Counted from the first letter of the stretch, positions 1 to 8,091 are shown. The stretch: 22,898 nt of DNA from Helicobacter sp. (GCA_029264655.1 JARHZY010000074.1:1-22898), one strand, 5' to 3'. Numbers and translations are program-made. Notes: a model not told the origin generated them from the sequence alone.

Positions 1-26
1 TTGCAGTTTTTAGCATATTGATCCAT
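1..26 (-). CDS. Start of an unidentified gene running off the left edge (partial)
   Basis: A minus-strand ATG lies at 24-26 and opens a frame reading M-D-Q-Y-A-K-N-C up to the window edge. A GGGGAGT Shine-Dalgarno-like sequence sits 4-5 bases before it (complement of 31-37), which is strong for this AT-rich sequence and is the main reason to call a start. It lies downstream of nifU on the same strand, about 280 bases away. Eight codons are too few to identify the product. Confidence 0.4.
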
Positions 27-308
27 ATATACTCCCCATACAATATTAATCTATTTAATTGCAATGAATTATAGCATAATTTAATTTTCATGATATTAAG
101 CGTAATTATATAATCAATATTATAATGGTTAAATATTTATTTACCCACAAGTATTTACAGCACTACATAAATATACAATGCTTTGTATTCTCATATAGAA
201 GTTATTAAGATAAGATTCTATATTAATAATATTATATACAAGAAGCATATAACATCATCTATTATGCACTAATTTTGATAAAGTTTGCAAGCTTTATATA
301 TATTTATC
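27..308. other. AT-rich intergenic stretch between nifU and the edge gene
   Basis: No credible coding frame was seen. A short imperfect inverted repeat at 279-296 (TAAAGTTTG / CAAGCTTTA, with one G-T wobble) lies just beyond the nifU stop. It could fold in the nifSU transcript, but no U-run follows on the minus strand, so it is at best a weak terminator candidate. The rest is low-complexity A/T that probably contains the promoter of the gene at the left edge. Confidence 0.4.
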
Positions 309-1283
309 TTATATTGGCAATACTCTAATATTAGAATCTAAATGTTCTTGTAATACAGATTCTATGGCATATAAAGTTCCTGTTGCACCACTAGCACAGC
401 CACTGCAAGCACCAAGATAACGGATATACACATCAATAAATCCATCACTTGTATCCTTAATATCCAAAATCTCCATATCCCCACCATCCATCATAAGCAT
501 AGGGCGAATATTATCATCAATGATTTTATCAATAGCTTTTACTTTTTGCACCATAGTCATTTCGGCAAAGGCTATTTCACCACCCTTATCTGCTACTTTT
601 TTAACAGATTCTCTATCCATTTCAGCACGCACTTGTGCTAAAATATCTACCAAGTAGTATTCTCTTTCTTCGTGTCCACCGGGTTTAACACAGCTTTTAC
701 AGAAGGCACCAGCCTTTGTATAATTTGTAATTTCTTCCACACTTTTTAAATCATTCAGTTTAATTACTTCCTTGATTGTAGAAAGACTTACTCTAGCACA
801 TTCACACACAATCACTTCATCTTCAAAATCCTCTGCATTTTTACCTAAATATATTCCTGCCGCTTTTTTGATAACATCATATGCCATAACAGAACAATGC
901 ATTTTTTGTCCCGGGACTGCAGGTGTATCAGGATCATCACGCAAAGCATGCTCAACATCAAGATTTGTTATTTTTACTGCTTCTTGCACTTTTTTACCCA
1001 AACATAGCTCAACCATCATATCGCTACTAGCAATTGCAGTCCCGCAACCAAAACTCTTAAACTTTGCATCTATGATAGTATCATTAGAATCTACAAGCCA
1101 GTATAATCTTACTGCATCACCACATGCTTCTGCCCCATAGTCTGCTACAATAAGCTTCGCACCTTTTTCATCTGCGTCTTTTTGTGTTAAAACACCTAAA
1201 TGTGTAGGATTATCCATCCTTTCACTAACTTTATTTGAATATGCGTCCCATAACGCACCACCGATTAAGTCATTCTTTGCCAT
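309..1283 (-). CDS. nifU: NifU, modular Fe-S cluster scaffold protein
   Basis: Cytoplasmic scaffold on which Fe-S clusters are built from sulphur delivered by NifS. The 324-residue protein has the full three-part NifU layout. An IscU-like N-terminal domain carries cysteines at about 54, 80 and 130. A central BFD-like [2Fe-2S] domain has C160-x-C162 and C195-x2-C198. A C-terminal Nfu domain carries the CSGC pair (C293, C296) in YLGACSGCASG. The start chosen is the ATG at 1281-1283 (MAKNDLIGG), because AAGGAAAG precedes it at good spacing; an in-frame ATG ten codons upstream lacks this. It starts 19 bases after the nifS stop, so the two form one operon. In Helicobacter this NIF-type pair is the general housekeeping Fe-S system and is not tied to nitrogen fixation. 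Length matches the family. Confidence 0.95.
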   Translation of the reverse strand: MAKNDLIGGALWDAYSNKVSERMDNPTHLGVLTQKDADEKGAKLIVADYGAEACGDAVRLYWLVDSNDTIIDAKFKSFGCGTAIASSDMMVELCLGKKVQEAVKITNLDVEHALRDDPDTPAVPGQKMHCSVMAYDVIKKAAGIYLGKNAEDFEDEVIVCECARVSLSTIKEVIKLNDLKSVEEITNYTKAGAFCKSCVKPGGHEEREYYLVDILAQVRAEMDRESVKKVADKGGEIAFAEMTMVQKVKAIDKIIDDNIRPMLMMDGGDMEILDIKDTSDGFIDVYIRYLGACSGCASGATGTLYAIESVLQEHLDSNIRVLPI

Positions 1284-1302
1284 TTTCTTTCCTTTTTTGT
1301 TA

Positions 1303-2469
1303 TTATGCCCCATAAGAGCTAGAAATTGTTCTAAGCCTTTGCACTGCTTTTTTAAATACCTCTATTGTATAATCAATTTCCTCATTGGTATTGAAACGAC
1401 TAAGTGAGATTCTAATAGCAGTATGGGCTAATTCTTTATCCGCACCAATTGCTACCATAACTGGATTTGCTTCTAAATCTTCACTTGCACATGCACTACC
1501 TGTAGATGCCGCAATCCCTGCTTTATTTAAATCCCAAAGCATTGCTTCACCCTCTATCCCTCGCACACTAATAAGTGTGGTGTTTGGGACACGATTTTCA
1601 CGCGTTCCTACCACAAAAACATCAGGAATACTCAATAGAGCATCTTCTAATCTATCACGCATTCTTCGCACTTGGGTAAGCTCAAAATCAAGAAAGTCTG
1701 TTGCAAGTTTCATTGCTTCTCCCATTGCTACAATATAGGGAACATTTAATGTCCCACTTCTCCTACCACGCATATGTTCGCCACCATGTAAAAGTGGGGT
1801 GAGTTCAACACCTTTTCTAATATACAAACCACCAATACCTTTTGGTCCGTGAAATTTATGAGCACTAAAACTTAGAAAATCCACATTAGCTTTTTGCACA
1901 CTTACGGGAATCTTACCAATAGCCTGCACAGCATCAGTATGGAAAAGCACGCCTTTTTGTTTGCATAATGTGCCAATCTCTTCAATAGGGAAAATAAGTC
2001 CTGTTTCATTGTTTGCCCACATTATGCTAACAAGTGCAGTATCATCACGCAAAGCCTCACGCACTTGTTGGGTTGTAATTGTGCCTTGAGCATTAATAGA
2101 GAGATAGGTAACCTCCACACCAAGAGATTCTAAAAAGTTGCAAGTTGCCCTAACTGCTGGATGCTCCACTTGAGTTGTAACAATATGTTTTTTGCCTTTT
2201 TTGACAATCTCATCAAAATAAACACCTTTAATCACCCAATTATTCGATTCAGTTGCACATGAAGTAATAATAACATCATCTTTATCATCTGCATCAATGC
2301 CCTTATAAAGTTTCTCTATTGCATCAGTAATAGCTGGGTGCGTTTCTGTGCCATATTTATGCAAGCTATTTGGATTTCCAAATTTTTCACAAAAATAAGG
2401 CTCCATTAATGCCTTAATGCTAGGATCTAGCATCGTTGTGGCATTATTATCTAAATAAATTCTTTGCAT
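1303..2469 (-). CDS. nifS: NifS, pyridoxal-phosphate cysteine desulfurase
   Basis: Converts cysteine to alanine and passes the sulphur as a persulphide to NifU. The 388-residue protein is a complete class-V aminotransferase fold. Visible landmarks are YLDNNATT near the N-terminus, the cofactor-stacking histidine in VEHPAV (H103), HTDAVQ with D179, the PLP-binding lysine in SFSAHKFHGPKG (K205), RSGT (about 237-240), and the catalytic cysteine in STGSACASE (C327), followed at once by the acidic loop typical of NifS/IscS. The ATG at 2467-2469 follows AGGAGA by nine bases. It is the first gene of the nifS-nifU operon. An extended -10 and a perfect dyad lie upstream. Confidence 0.96.
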   Translation of the reverse strand: MQRIYLDNNATTMLDPSIKALMEPYFCEKFGNPNSLHKYGTETHPAITDAIEKLYKGIDADDKDDVIITSCATESNNWVIKGVYFDEIVKKGKKHIVTTQVEHPAVRATCNFLESLGVEVTYLSINAQGTITTQQVREALRDDTALVSIMWANNETGLIFPIEEIGTLCKQKGVLFHTDAVQAIGKIPVSVQKANVDFLSFSAHKFHGPKGIGGLYIRKGVELTPLLHGGEHMRGRRSGTLNVPYIVAMGEAMKLATDFLDFELTQVRRMRDRLEDALLSIPDVFVVGTRENRVPNTTLISVRGIEGEAMLWDLNKAGIAASTGSACASEDLEANPVMVAIGADKELAHTAIRISLSRFNTNEEIDYTIEVFKKAVQRLRTISSSYGA

Positions 2470-2507
2470 TACGCATTATCTCCTACTTTAAAGTTCCACA
2501 TAACGAA

Positions 2508-2516
2508 AATATACCA
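2508..2516 (-). promoter_or_regulatory. Putative extended -10 promoter of nifSU
   Basis: The minus strand reads TGGTATATT, matching the TGNTATAAT extended -10 form used by the Campylobacterota vegetative sigma factor except for one base. A start about seven bases on would give a leader of about 30 bases before the nifS ATG. No -35 is evident, as is usual in this group. Confidence 0.4.
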
Positions 2517-2559
2517 AAAGTCTGTTATTTTATTTCTAAACTTTATAGTTTTTAAAAAA

Positions 2560-2598
2560 TATATTTAAATGTGTAAATATTTTACACATTTAAATATA
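2560..2598. repeat. Perfect inverted repeat, 18-bp arms, 3-base centre, upstream of nifS
   Basis: Arms at 2560-2577 and 2581-2598 are exact reverse complements around the centre TAT; the core reads TGTGTAAA-TAT-TTTACACA. It begins about 90 bases upstream of the nifS ATG and about 45 bases upstream of the proposed -10. Both flanking genes point away, so it is not a terminator for either. It is more likely a regulator-binding dyad, or a hairpin or cruciform element. Confidence 0.7.
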
Positions 2599-2834
2599 GG
2601 GTTATTGTGGCTACCAATTATTGCAACTAGATACCATAGAGTAGCAGTTTATAAGACATGGTAATCTCGATAACCTACAAATAATTAATGTGTGCTGATA
2701 GACTATTATAAAATAGGTTAGATAAACTTACTTTCAAGAATAATAAAAAATAAATAGGAATTAGAAAGCAAGACAGAGCATGAAATATATTTTCCAAATG
2801 ATGCTAAGATACCAAATATAAAAAATTTCTCTAG

Positions 2835-2840
2835 TATAAT
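2835..2840 (+). promoter_or_regulatory. Putative -10 box for the HAD/methyltransferase unit
   Basis: Exact TATAAT. A transcription start near 2847 would leave a leader of about 45 bases before the TTG start codon at 2892. The upstream sequence is A/T-rich with no -35. Confidence 0.4.
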
Positions 2841-2891
2841 AAAGAGTAAATATAAGCAAAATAAATAAAACAATATGAAAAAGGATTATTT

Positions 2892-3479
2892 TTGGATATA
2901 GCATTTTTTGATTTTGATGGCACTATTACACGCGGTGATTCGTTTGCACTTTTTTTACGCTTTGTTTTAGGTAAAAAATTTTATATAAAAATGTTACAGA
3001 ATCTACCAACACTCATAGCCTATAAATTCCATATAATAGATAATAGCACAGCTAAACAAAATGTCTTATATTCGTGTTTTAAGGATATGCAAGTAGAAGC
3101 ATTGCAAGCTTATTGTTTTGCTTTTAGAGAGAAATTAGAATCTTTTTGTAAAGATTCTGCATTAGAAAAAATACGTTGGCATAAACAACAAGGACACACA
3201 ATTGTGCTAGTATCAGCAAGCTTTGAAGAATACTTACGTCCATTATGTATGCATTGGGGTATTGACTTGCTTGCCACCACAATGGCAGTAGAAAACAATA
3301 AGCTAACAGGTAAATTTTTGCAGCCAAATTGCTATGGACCAGAGAAAGAAAGACGCATTAAGGCAAATTACAATCTAGCACAATATGAACATATTTATGT
3401 GTATGGTGATACAAAAGGGGATAAAGAAATGCTTGCTTTGGCAAGCCCAAACTTAGCTTTTTTTCGCGTATTCCATTAA
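2892..3479 (+). CDS. HAD-superfamily IB phosphatase (SerB-like)
   Basis: A 195-residue haloacid-dehalogenase-fold phosphatase. Motif I is FFDFDGT, with nucleophile D7 and acid D9. Motif II is VSAS (S108). The motif III lysine is probably K152 in PEKERRIK. Motif IV is YGDTKGD (D173, D177). The insert between motifs I and II and the overall length fit subfamily IB, the phosphoserine-phosphatase-like group; the substrate cannot be deduced. The start is TTG at 2892, because AAGGA lies six bases upstream and the frame opens directly into the beta-strand preceding motif I; no in-frame ATG would keep motif I. The next gene starts 19 bases after its stop, so the two are probably co-transcribed. Confidence 0.88.
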   Translation: MDIAFFDFDGTITRGDSFALFLRFVLGKKFYIKMLQNLPTLIAYKFHIIDNSTAKQNVLYSCFKDMQVEALQAYCFAFREKLESFCKDSALEKIRWHKQQGHTIVLVSASFEEYLRPLCMHWGIDLLATTMAVENNKLTGKFLQPNCYGPEKERRIKANYNLAQYEHIYVYGDTKGDKEMLALASPNLAFFRVFH

Positions 3480-3498
3480 CAACTAATAAAGGATAAAT

Positions 3499-4515
3499 AT
3501 GCTTACTCCATTTAGACAAATTATGCAACAATGGCTTTATGCACCAAATAAGGGCTATTATACACAAAACCATATAGGAAAAGATGGGGATTTTTATACT
3601 GCAGTAAGTGTATCTAAATTTTTTGGTGGAGCAATTGCACGCTATATTCTAAAAATGCTTGATGAACAAAAACTTACATTACCTCTTCATATTGTAGAAA
3701 TTGGCAGCAATAATGGCGACTTGATTGCGGATATTGCCGAATTTTTAAAAGCATTTAGTAATGTTGTATTTGCACAGAGCACTTTTTGCATTCTTGAACC
3801 CTTGCAATCTCTACATAAACAGCAACAAGCAACTTTCCATCATAGAATTACTACAAGATTCCAAAAGAATTTACATATTTATGAAGATATACATGCATTG
3901 CAATATGCGTTACCGCATAATATTTTTTTTGTTGCTAATGAATTATTTGATAGTATGCCTTGCGATATTCTTTATCAAGGCAATATGCTATATTTGCATG
4001 CCAAACAATTTATATGGGATACACCAGATTCTGTAATACAAAATTTTCAAAAACAATATGCAACACAAAATGCAGAACTATCAATAGCATGGGAATCTTT
4101 TATAAAAAATCTTAGCACATTAACATGTGCATGGGTATTACTTACATTTGATTATGGTGATTTTATAGCACGTCCAATGAATGCACGAATATATAAACAA
4201 CATAAAGTATATAATCTTTATGAAGAATGGCAAAATGGCACACTCTTAGATTTTTTTGCTTGCAGTGATATTACATATGATGTAGATTTTAGCTTACTAT
4301 GGCATATATTTAAAGCTCATAGTATAACGCAAATATGCAATGTTACGCAAGCAAAATTTCTCATTGAATTATGTGAGATTTTAGATATTTTTGAACATTT
4401 TGCACCGCATTTTAGTGCAATCCAGCTTATAAAACAAAAAACAAGTTTGCAAGGCTTGATTGCCCCAAATGCTATGGGTGAGCGTTTTAAAGCCCTATGT
4501 GTATGTAAGATATAG
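3499..4515 (+). CDS. MidA/NDUFAF7-like SAM-dependent methyltransferase (DUF185/COG1565)
   Basis: A 338-residue protein of the family whose mitochondrial member NDUFAF7/MidA methylates an arginine of complex I. Family signatures are GYYTQNHIGKDGDFYTAVSVS followed by FFGGAIA (about 19-46), the SAM-binding strand-loop VEIGSNNGDLIADI (about 66-79), and NELFDSMP (about 147-153). The ATG follows AAAGGATAAAT at normal spacing. It is the second gene of a unit with the HAD phosphatase. The bacterial substrate is not known to me; the complex I link is only an analogy. The middle third, after NELFDSMP, is poorly recognisable, which is usual for divergent members. A convergent gene follows after about 195 bases. 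Confidence 0.82.
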   Translation: MLTPFRQIMQQWLYAPNKGYYTQNHIGKDGDFYTAVSVSKFFGGAIARYILKMLDEQKLTLPLHIVEIGSNNGDLIADIAEFLKAFSNVVFAQSTFCILEPLQSLHKQQQATFHHRITTRFQKNLHIYEDIHALQYALPHNIFFVANELFDSMPCDILYQGNMLYLHAKQFIWDTPDSVIQNFQKQYATQNAELSIAWESFIKNLSTLTCAWVLLTFDYGDFIARPMNARIYKQHKVYNLYEEWQNGTLLDFFACSDITYDVDFSLLWHIFKAHSITQICNVTQAKFLIELCEILDIFEHFAPHFSAIQLIKQKTSLQGLIAPNAMGERFKALCVCKI

Positions 4516-4711
4516 TTTTATATTATTACTAGAAGTTATTCCCCCACTACAATTATATTTTATAAATGTAAGCTATTTTATTGTAGCTTGTTAAGGCGTA
4601 AGTTTAAATAAAATAGATTCTATAAACCGCAAACTCTATAGATTTTATTTATCAGAGATGCCAATAAGAATATAGAAAATTTAAGAGAATATTGCCCGCT
4701 AAGAAACCACC
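4516..4711. terminator. Convergent intergenic region with a weak hairpin
   Basis: The methyltransferase gene (plus) and the GT9 gene (minus) converge here. A hairpin AAGCTA-N8-TAGCTT (4570-4589) follows the methyltransferase stop, and a second weak pairing TCTATA/TATAGA lies near 4618-4643. Neither has a long U-run, so termination is inferred from position more than from structure. Confidence 0.3.
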
Positions 4712-5755
4712 CTAATGCTTTGTTATACTTTGGGCTATATTTGTTTGTAAAAGCTCAATTGTTTGTATTATAGCTTTATTAATATCTTCTGCAGTCATAG
4801 CGGTTTTTGGTTTTGGCAAAATAACATATTGTTTGCTTTTTGTGCCCCATTTTATTGTGTCATATTGCGAAAATAAACCAATTGTAGGAATACAAAGATT
4901 TGAAGCAAGATGGATTGTGCCTGTGCTTGGACTAATTACATAATGCATTTGCTCTATAAAGGCAGCAAGATTCAATATATCATTATCATTTTGAAAAATA
5001 ATAAGATTTGATATAGTGAGATTTTTTGCATGTTGCCAATGTGTTAAAGATTCTATAAAATTTGCATGTATTTGTGGATAAGTAACAATTGTTGGTATGC
5101 AATTTGGGATTTTACCAACAAGTAAAATAAGTTCCAAAAATGCTTCTATTGGCAATGTATAACGTGCTGTATGGCTAAATGGATTAATAAGAACAAATAT
5201 AGGATTATTACTCTCTCTCTCTCTGCAAGATTGCATATGATTATTAATCAATGATTTTACTTGTGCTTTTTGTGCTAATGTGGTTTGCACCTTCGCATCA
5301 TCAAGACAAAGTGTTTTTATTTTTGAATCAAATATTTTTGGGTTGATTTTACGGATAAAGCATAATGCTTGCTTGTATCTTGGCATGCGTCGATATTTTG
5401 GTAAAAAATGTAAAGGAATTGTTTTGCAACGCCATGAAAAAAGACTTGGAATTTTCATTGTTGTAATAATGACTTTTGCATTTGTTTGCTCTAATGGTCG
5501 TAAATAGCAACGTTTGCAATTTACTAAAATAACATAATCAAGATTATACATATTAATAGTTGCAATATGATTTGCTATATCACTATCTATATTATGCACC
5601 ACATCAACAAAATCGCAATAACGCAAAAGATTTTGCATTATTGCATTTCCAAAAACAACAACCTCGCAATTAAAAATCTTTTTTAATGCAAAAAGTGGTT
5701 CAAGTGTAAAAATATTATCACCTAATCCATGAAAAAATATATAGCCAACTTTCAC
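4712..5755 (-). CDS. Glycosyltransferase family 9 (heptosyltransferase-like), repeat-bearing
   Basis: A GT-B fold sugar transferase of the ADP-heptose:LPS type; probably acts on lipopolysaccharide at the inner face of the inner membrane. The N-terminal domain begins KVGYIFFHGLGDNIFTLEPL. The C-terminal nucleotide-sugar domain carries the GT9 hallmark ISPSTGTIHLASNLCIPTIGLF (about 274-295). Length is 347 residues. The start is GTG (5753-5755), with GAAGG six bases upstream; a hairpin touches this ribosome-binding site. Codons 178-182 are made of an (AG)7 repeat in the linker between the two domains, so the gene is a slippage candidate; in this sequence the frame is intact (ON). No other LPS gene is adjacent, so acceptor and sugar are unknown. 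Confidence 0.82.
   Translation of the reverse strand: MKVGYIFFHGLGDNIFTLEPLFALKKIFNCEVVVFGNAIMQNLLRYCDFVDVVHNIDSDIANHIATINMYNLDYVILVNCKRCYLRPLEQTNAKVIITTMKIPSLFSWRCKTIPLHFLPKYRRMPRYKQALCFIRKINPKIFDSKIKTLCLDDAKVQTTLAQKAQVKSLINNHMQSCRERESNNPIFVLINPFSHTARYTLPIEAFLELILLVGKIPNCIPTIVTYPQIHANFIESLTHWQHAKNLTISNLIIFQNDNDILNLAAFIEQMHYVISPSTGTIHLASNLCIPTIGLFSQYDTIKWGTKSKQYVILPKPKTAMTAEDINKAIIQTIELLQTNIAQSITKH
5211..5224 (-). repeat. (AG)7 simple repeat inside the GT9 gene
   Basis: Seven CT units on the plus strand, AG in the coding sense, encode R-E-R-E-S at about residues 178-182. Loss of one unit makes the next codon TAA directly after the tract. Gain of one unit leads to TAG about 21 codons later. 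Either change therefore removes the C-terminal catalytic domain. Confidence 0.9.
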
Positions 5756-5766
5756 TTTTTACCTTC

Positions 5767-5792
5767 ATTCCATAAAATAATATTTATGGAAT
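5767..5792 (-). promoter_or_regulatory. Perfect hairpin abutting the GT9 ribosome-binding site
   Basis: ATTCCATAAA and TTTATGGAAT (10 bp, 6-base loop) lie between actP and the GT9 gene. On the minus strand the stem ends exactly where the GAAGG Shine-Dalgarno begins. No U-run follows, so it is a poor intrinsic terminator for actP. A role in translation or mRNA processing of the GT9 gene is possible. Confidence 0.45.
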
Positions 5793-5844
5793 TGTAGCAT
5801 AGTTTATAAAAATATGGCTATTGACGCCCTGCATAATTGCTCTA

Positions 5845-7506
5845 TTAGTGTGCTACAGCTTCACTAATCCCAATACCTGTTTGTGCTCTAAAATCTTGCG
5901 ATTTAAAGCCCTGTTTATCAATATTTGCACGTTCACTAGAATCTAACTTAGAAATAATAATAATAGACAAAAAGGCTATAGGCATACTAAAAATAGCAGG
6001 ATGTTTATATGGAAAAATAGCCTTTTCAAAATGCAATACATCCACCCATACACTAGGGCTAAATAACACAAGTAACAAAACTGATAAAAGCCCGATTAAT
6101 CCGCCATAAAGCACACCATTTGTTGTAAGATTTTTCCAATAAATACAAAGTAAAATGATAGGAAAATTAACACTAGCAGCAATAGCAAAAGCAAGCCCAA
6201 CAGTAAAAGCAACATTTTGCCCTTGAAAAACAATACCAAGCAGTATTGCCAAAATACCAAGTGCAATAGTAGAAATTTTTGTAACACGCATTTCAAGCTT
6301 AGGATCACATTTTCCATTCATAATTACATTTACAAATAAATCATGACTAATCGCACCAGCCCCAGAAATAGCAAGTCCTGCCACAACAGCTAAAATTGTA
6401 GCAAATGCGACAGCAGAGATAAATCCATACAGCACATTTCCACCTAATACTTTTGAAAGTGCAATAGCTTCCATATTGGGTGCTACATTAAATTTACCAT
6501 TAACAATAAATTCTGGATTGCCTATTAATAATGCAATTGCTCCAAATCCAATAATAAAAGTGAGGATATAGAAATAACCAATAAGCCCAGTGGCAAAAAA
6601 GACAGACTTTCGGGCTTCTTTAGCATCTTTTACCGTAAAAAACCGCATAAGAATATGTGGCAAACCAGCAGTTCCAAACATAAGTGCCAACCCTAAAGAA
6701 ATAGCAGATACAGGATCGGGAAGAAATGTCCCCGGAGACATAATAGCCTCTCCTTTATCATGATTTTGTATTGCCATTTCAAAATAATGTTGTAAATTAA
6801 AGCCTGTGGAATAAAGCACCATAATTGCCATAAAGCTAGCACCTCCAAGCAATAGACATGCCTTAATAATTTGCACCCATGTTGTAGCATGCATACCGCC
6901 AAAAGTAACATAGCAAATCATTAAGATTCCAACAAGAATAACTGCTGTGCTATATGGTAATCCAAAAAGCACTTGGATAAGACCACCAGCACCAACCATT
7001 TGAGCTATAAGATAAAACACCACAACACTTAAAGCAGAAATTGCAGAGATTGTCCTCACCTTCTTTGATTCTAAACGATAGGCAATAATATCTGCAAAAG
7101 TATATTTACCTAGATTGCGGAATTTTTCAGCAATAAGAAAAAGCACAATAGGCCAGCCAACCAAAAAACCAATCGAATAAATAAGCCCATCAAAACCATT
7201 AACAAATACAAGCCCAACAATTCCAAGAAAGCTGGCTGCACTCATATAATCACCAGCAATAGCAATACCATTTTGCATACCTGTGATGTTACCACCAGCA
7301 GTATAAAATGATTGTGTAGATTGTGATTTTTTACTTGAATAATAAGTAATACCAAGTGTTGCTAGCACAAATATCACAAACATGATAATAGCAATATAAT
7401 TAATAGGTGCTTTTTCAACATGACTAACATCAATACCGGCAGCCAAACATTGCGAAAACACACTATAACTCAATATGAAACCTAATGCTATACTTTTCTT
7501 TTTCAT
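5845..7506 (-). CDS. actP: ActP, cation/acetate symporter (sodium:solute symporter family)
   Basis: Inner-membrane acetate (and probably short-chain monocarboxylate) permease of the SSS family. The 553-residue length is close to E. coli ActP. An N-terminal signal-like segment (MKKKSIALG..., cut probably after CLAA) is followed by many hydrophobic helices. Family features include FYTAGGNITGMQNGIAIAGDYMSAASFLG and GLPHILMRFFTVKDAKEARKS. The start chosen is the ATG at 7504-7506, with AAGGA eight bases upstream; an ATG two codons earlier is too close to that site, and the frame is open to 7548 with a poor site. The upstream DUF485 gene on the same strand is its usual partner, but here 243 bases separate them instead of the near-overlap seen in E. 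coli yjcH-actP, so the leader may hold its own control. Confidence 0.93.
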   Translation of the reverse strand: MKKKSIALGFILSYSVFSQCLAAGIDVSHVEKAPINYIAIIMFVIFVLATLGITYYSSKKSQSTQSFYTAGGNITGMQNGIAIAGDYMSAASFLGIVGLVFVNGFDGLIYSIGFLVGWPIVLFLIAEKFRNLGKYTFADIIAYRLESKKVRTISAISALSVVVFYLIAQMVGAGGLIQVLFGLPYSTAVILVGILMICYVTFGGMHATTWVQIIKACLLLGGASFMAIMVLYSTGFNLQHYFEMAIQNHDKGEAIMSPGTFLPDPVSAISLGLALMFGTAGLPHILMRFFTVKDAKEARKSVFFATGLIGYFYILTFIIGFGAIALLIGNPEFIVNGKFNVAPNMEAIALSKVLGGNVLYGFISAVAFATILAVVAGLAISGAGAISHDLFVNVIMNGKCDPKLEMRVTKISTIALGILAILLGIVFQGQNVAFTVGLAFAIAASVNFPIILLCIYWKNLTTNGVLYGGLIGLLSVLLLVLFSPSVWVDVLHFEKAIFPYKHPAIFSMPIAFLSIIIISKLDSSERANIDKQGFKSQDFRAQTGIGISEAVAH

Positions 7507-7749
7507 AAACATTTTCCTTTCCCTTCTCAATACCACAATATGTAGCATTTATTTTTATTCCTAAGGAACACTTAAATTACTTTATGTTGCAGTTGCGAGA
7601 TGTGATAATAAATGTAATTTTAGTGCATATAATAATTACATACATAAAGACTGCAACATTTATTCACTCTATGCAAACTACAATCATCTTAAATATTAAG
7701 TATATGAATAATAAAATAATTGTAATTTATCATGAAAATTTTACCTATT
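7507..7749 (-). promoter_or_regulatory. Structured leader between the DUF485 gene and actP
   Basis: A non-coding stretch with nested inverted repeats. The outer pair is ATGTTGCAGT (7584-7593) with ACTGCAACAT (7650-7659). The inner pair is ATGTAATT (7612-7619) with AATTACAT (7634-7641). A TATACT -10-like box on the minus strand (7699-7704) would start a transcript that carries both stems in the actP leader. A small palindrome TTCCTAAGGAA lies nearer actP. Whether these act as attenuator, processing site or nothing is unknown. Confidence 0.4.
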
Positions 7750-8091
7750 TTATCGTTCATTCTGCATCTCTTGGATTAAACCTGTGCGTTCCATTTCCTC
7801 TAAAACTTCAGTTTGCTCCTTATCAAAATACTTATTTGCAAAGAGTGTATAAACGCCTGTGCTTACTATAGATAATACAATAATAAATACACCCAATATA
7901 ATACCTAAGCTAATAGCACTAGGACCCAACCTATATCCAAGTATTTCTGGAAAAAATCCCACACTTGCAATAAATGCATAATAACAAACAAGAATGATTA
8001 AAGACAAGGAAAGAGAGAATTTATTACGAAATGAGACAAATTTATAAAATCTTTCCCTTACTTCCTCTTTTGATGCAACTACTTTGTCCAT
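7750..8091 (-). CDS. DUF485 small membrane protein (YjcH-like)
   Basis: A 113-residue inner-membrane protein with two long hydrophobic helices (about 25-47 and 59-83) joined by a short loop (FFPEILGYRLGPS), and charged ends. This is the DUF485 pattern, normally encoded just before actP; the family is thought to assist or accompany the acetate permease, but the role is not established. AAGGAG precedes two adjacent ATGs; the second (8089-8091) has the better spacing, though 8094 is possible. Inverted TGTTACA sites and a -10 lie upstream. The gap to actP is 243 bases with hairpins. Confidence 0.85.
   Translation of the reverse strand: MDKVVASKEEVRERFYKFVSFRNKFSLSLSLIILVCYYAFIASVGFFPEILGYRLGPSAISLGIILGVFIIVLSIVSTGVYTLFANKYFDKEQTEVLEEMERTGLIQEMQNER

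Larger units (their letters stand above)
2470..2891. other. Divergent intergenic region between nifS and the HAD phosphatase
   Basis: About 420 bases without a gene. It contains, in order, the nifS -10 region, a large perfect dyad (2560-2598), roughly 230 bases of plain A/T-rich sequence with nothing recognisable, and a consensus -10 box for the plus-strand unit at 2835-2840. The two operons are transcribed away from each other from this region. Confidence 0.6.

Noticed and set aside
1284..1313. Ten-codon N-terminal extension of NifU (MGHNNKKGKK)
   Set aside because: The upstream ATG lacks a well-placed Shine-Dalgarno, while the ATG at 1283 has AAGGAAAG. The extension overlaps the nifS end and does not resemble NifU.
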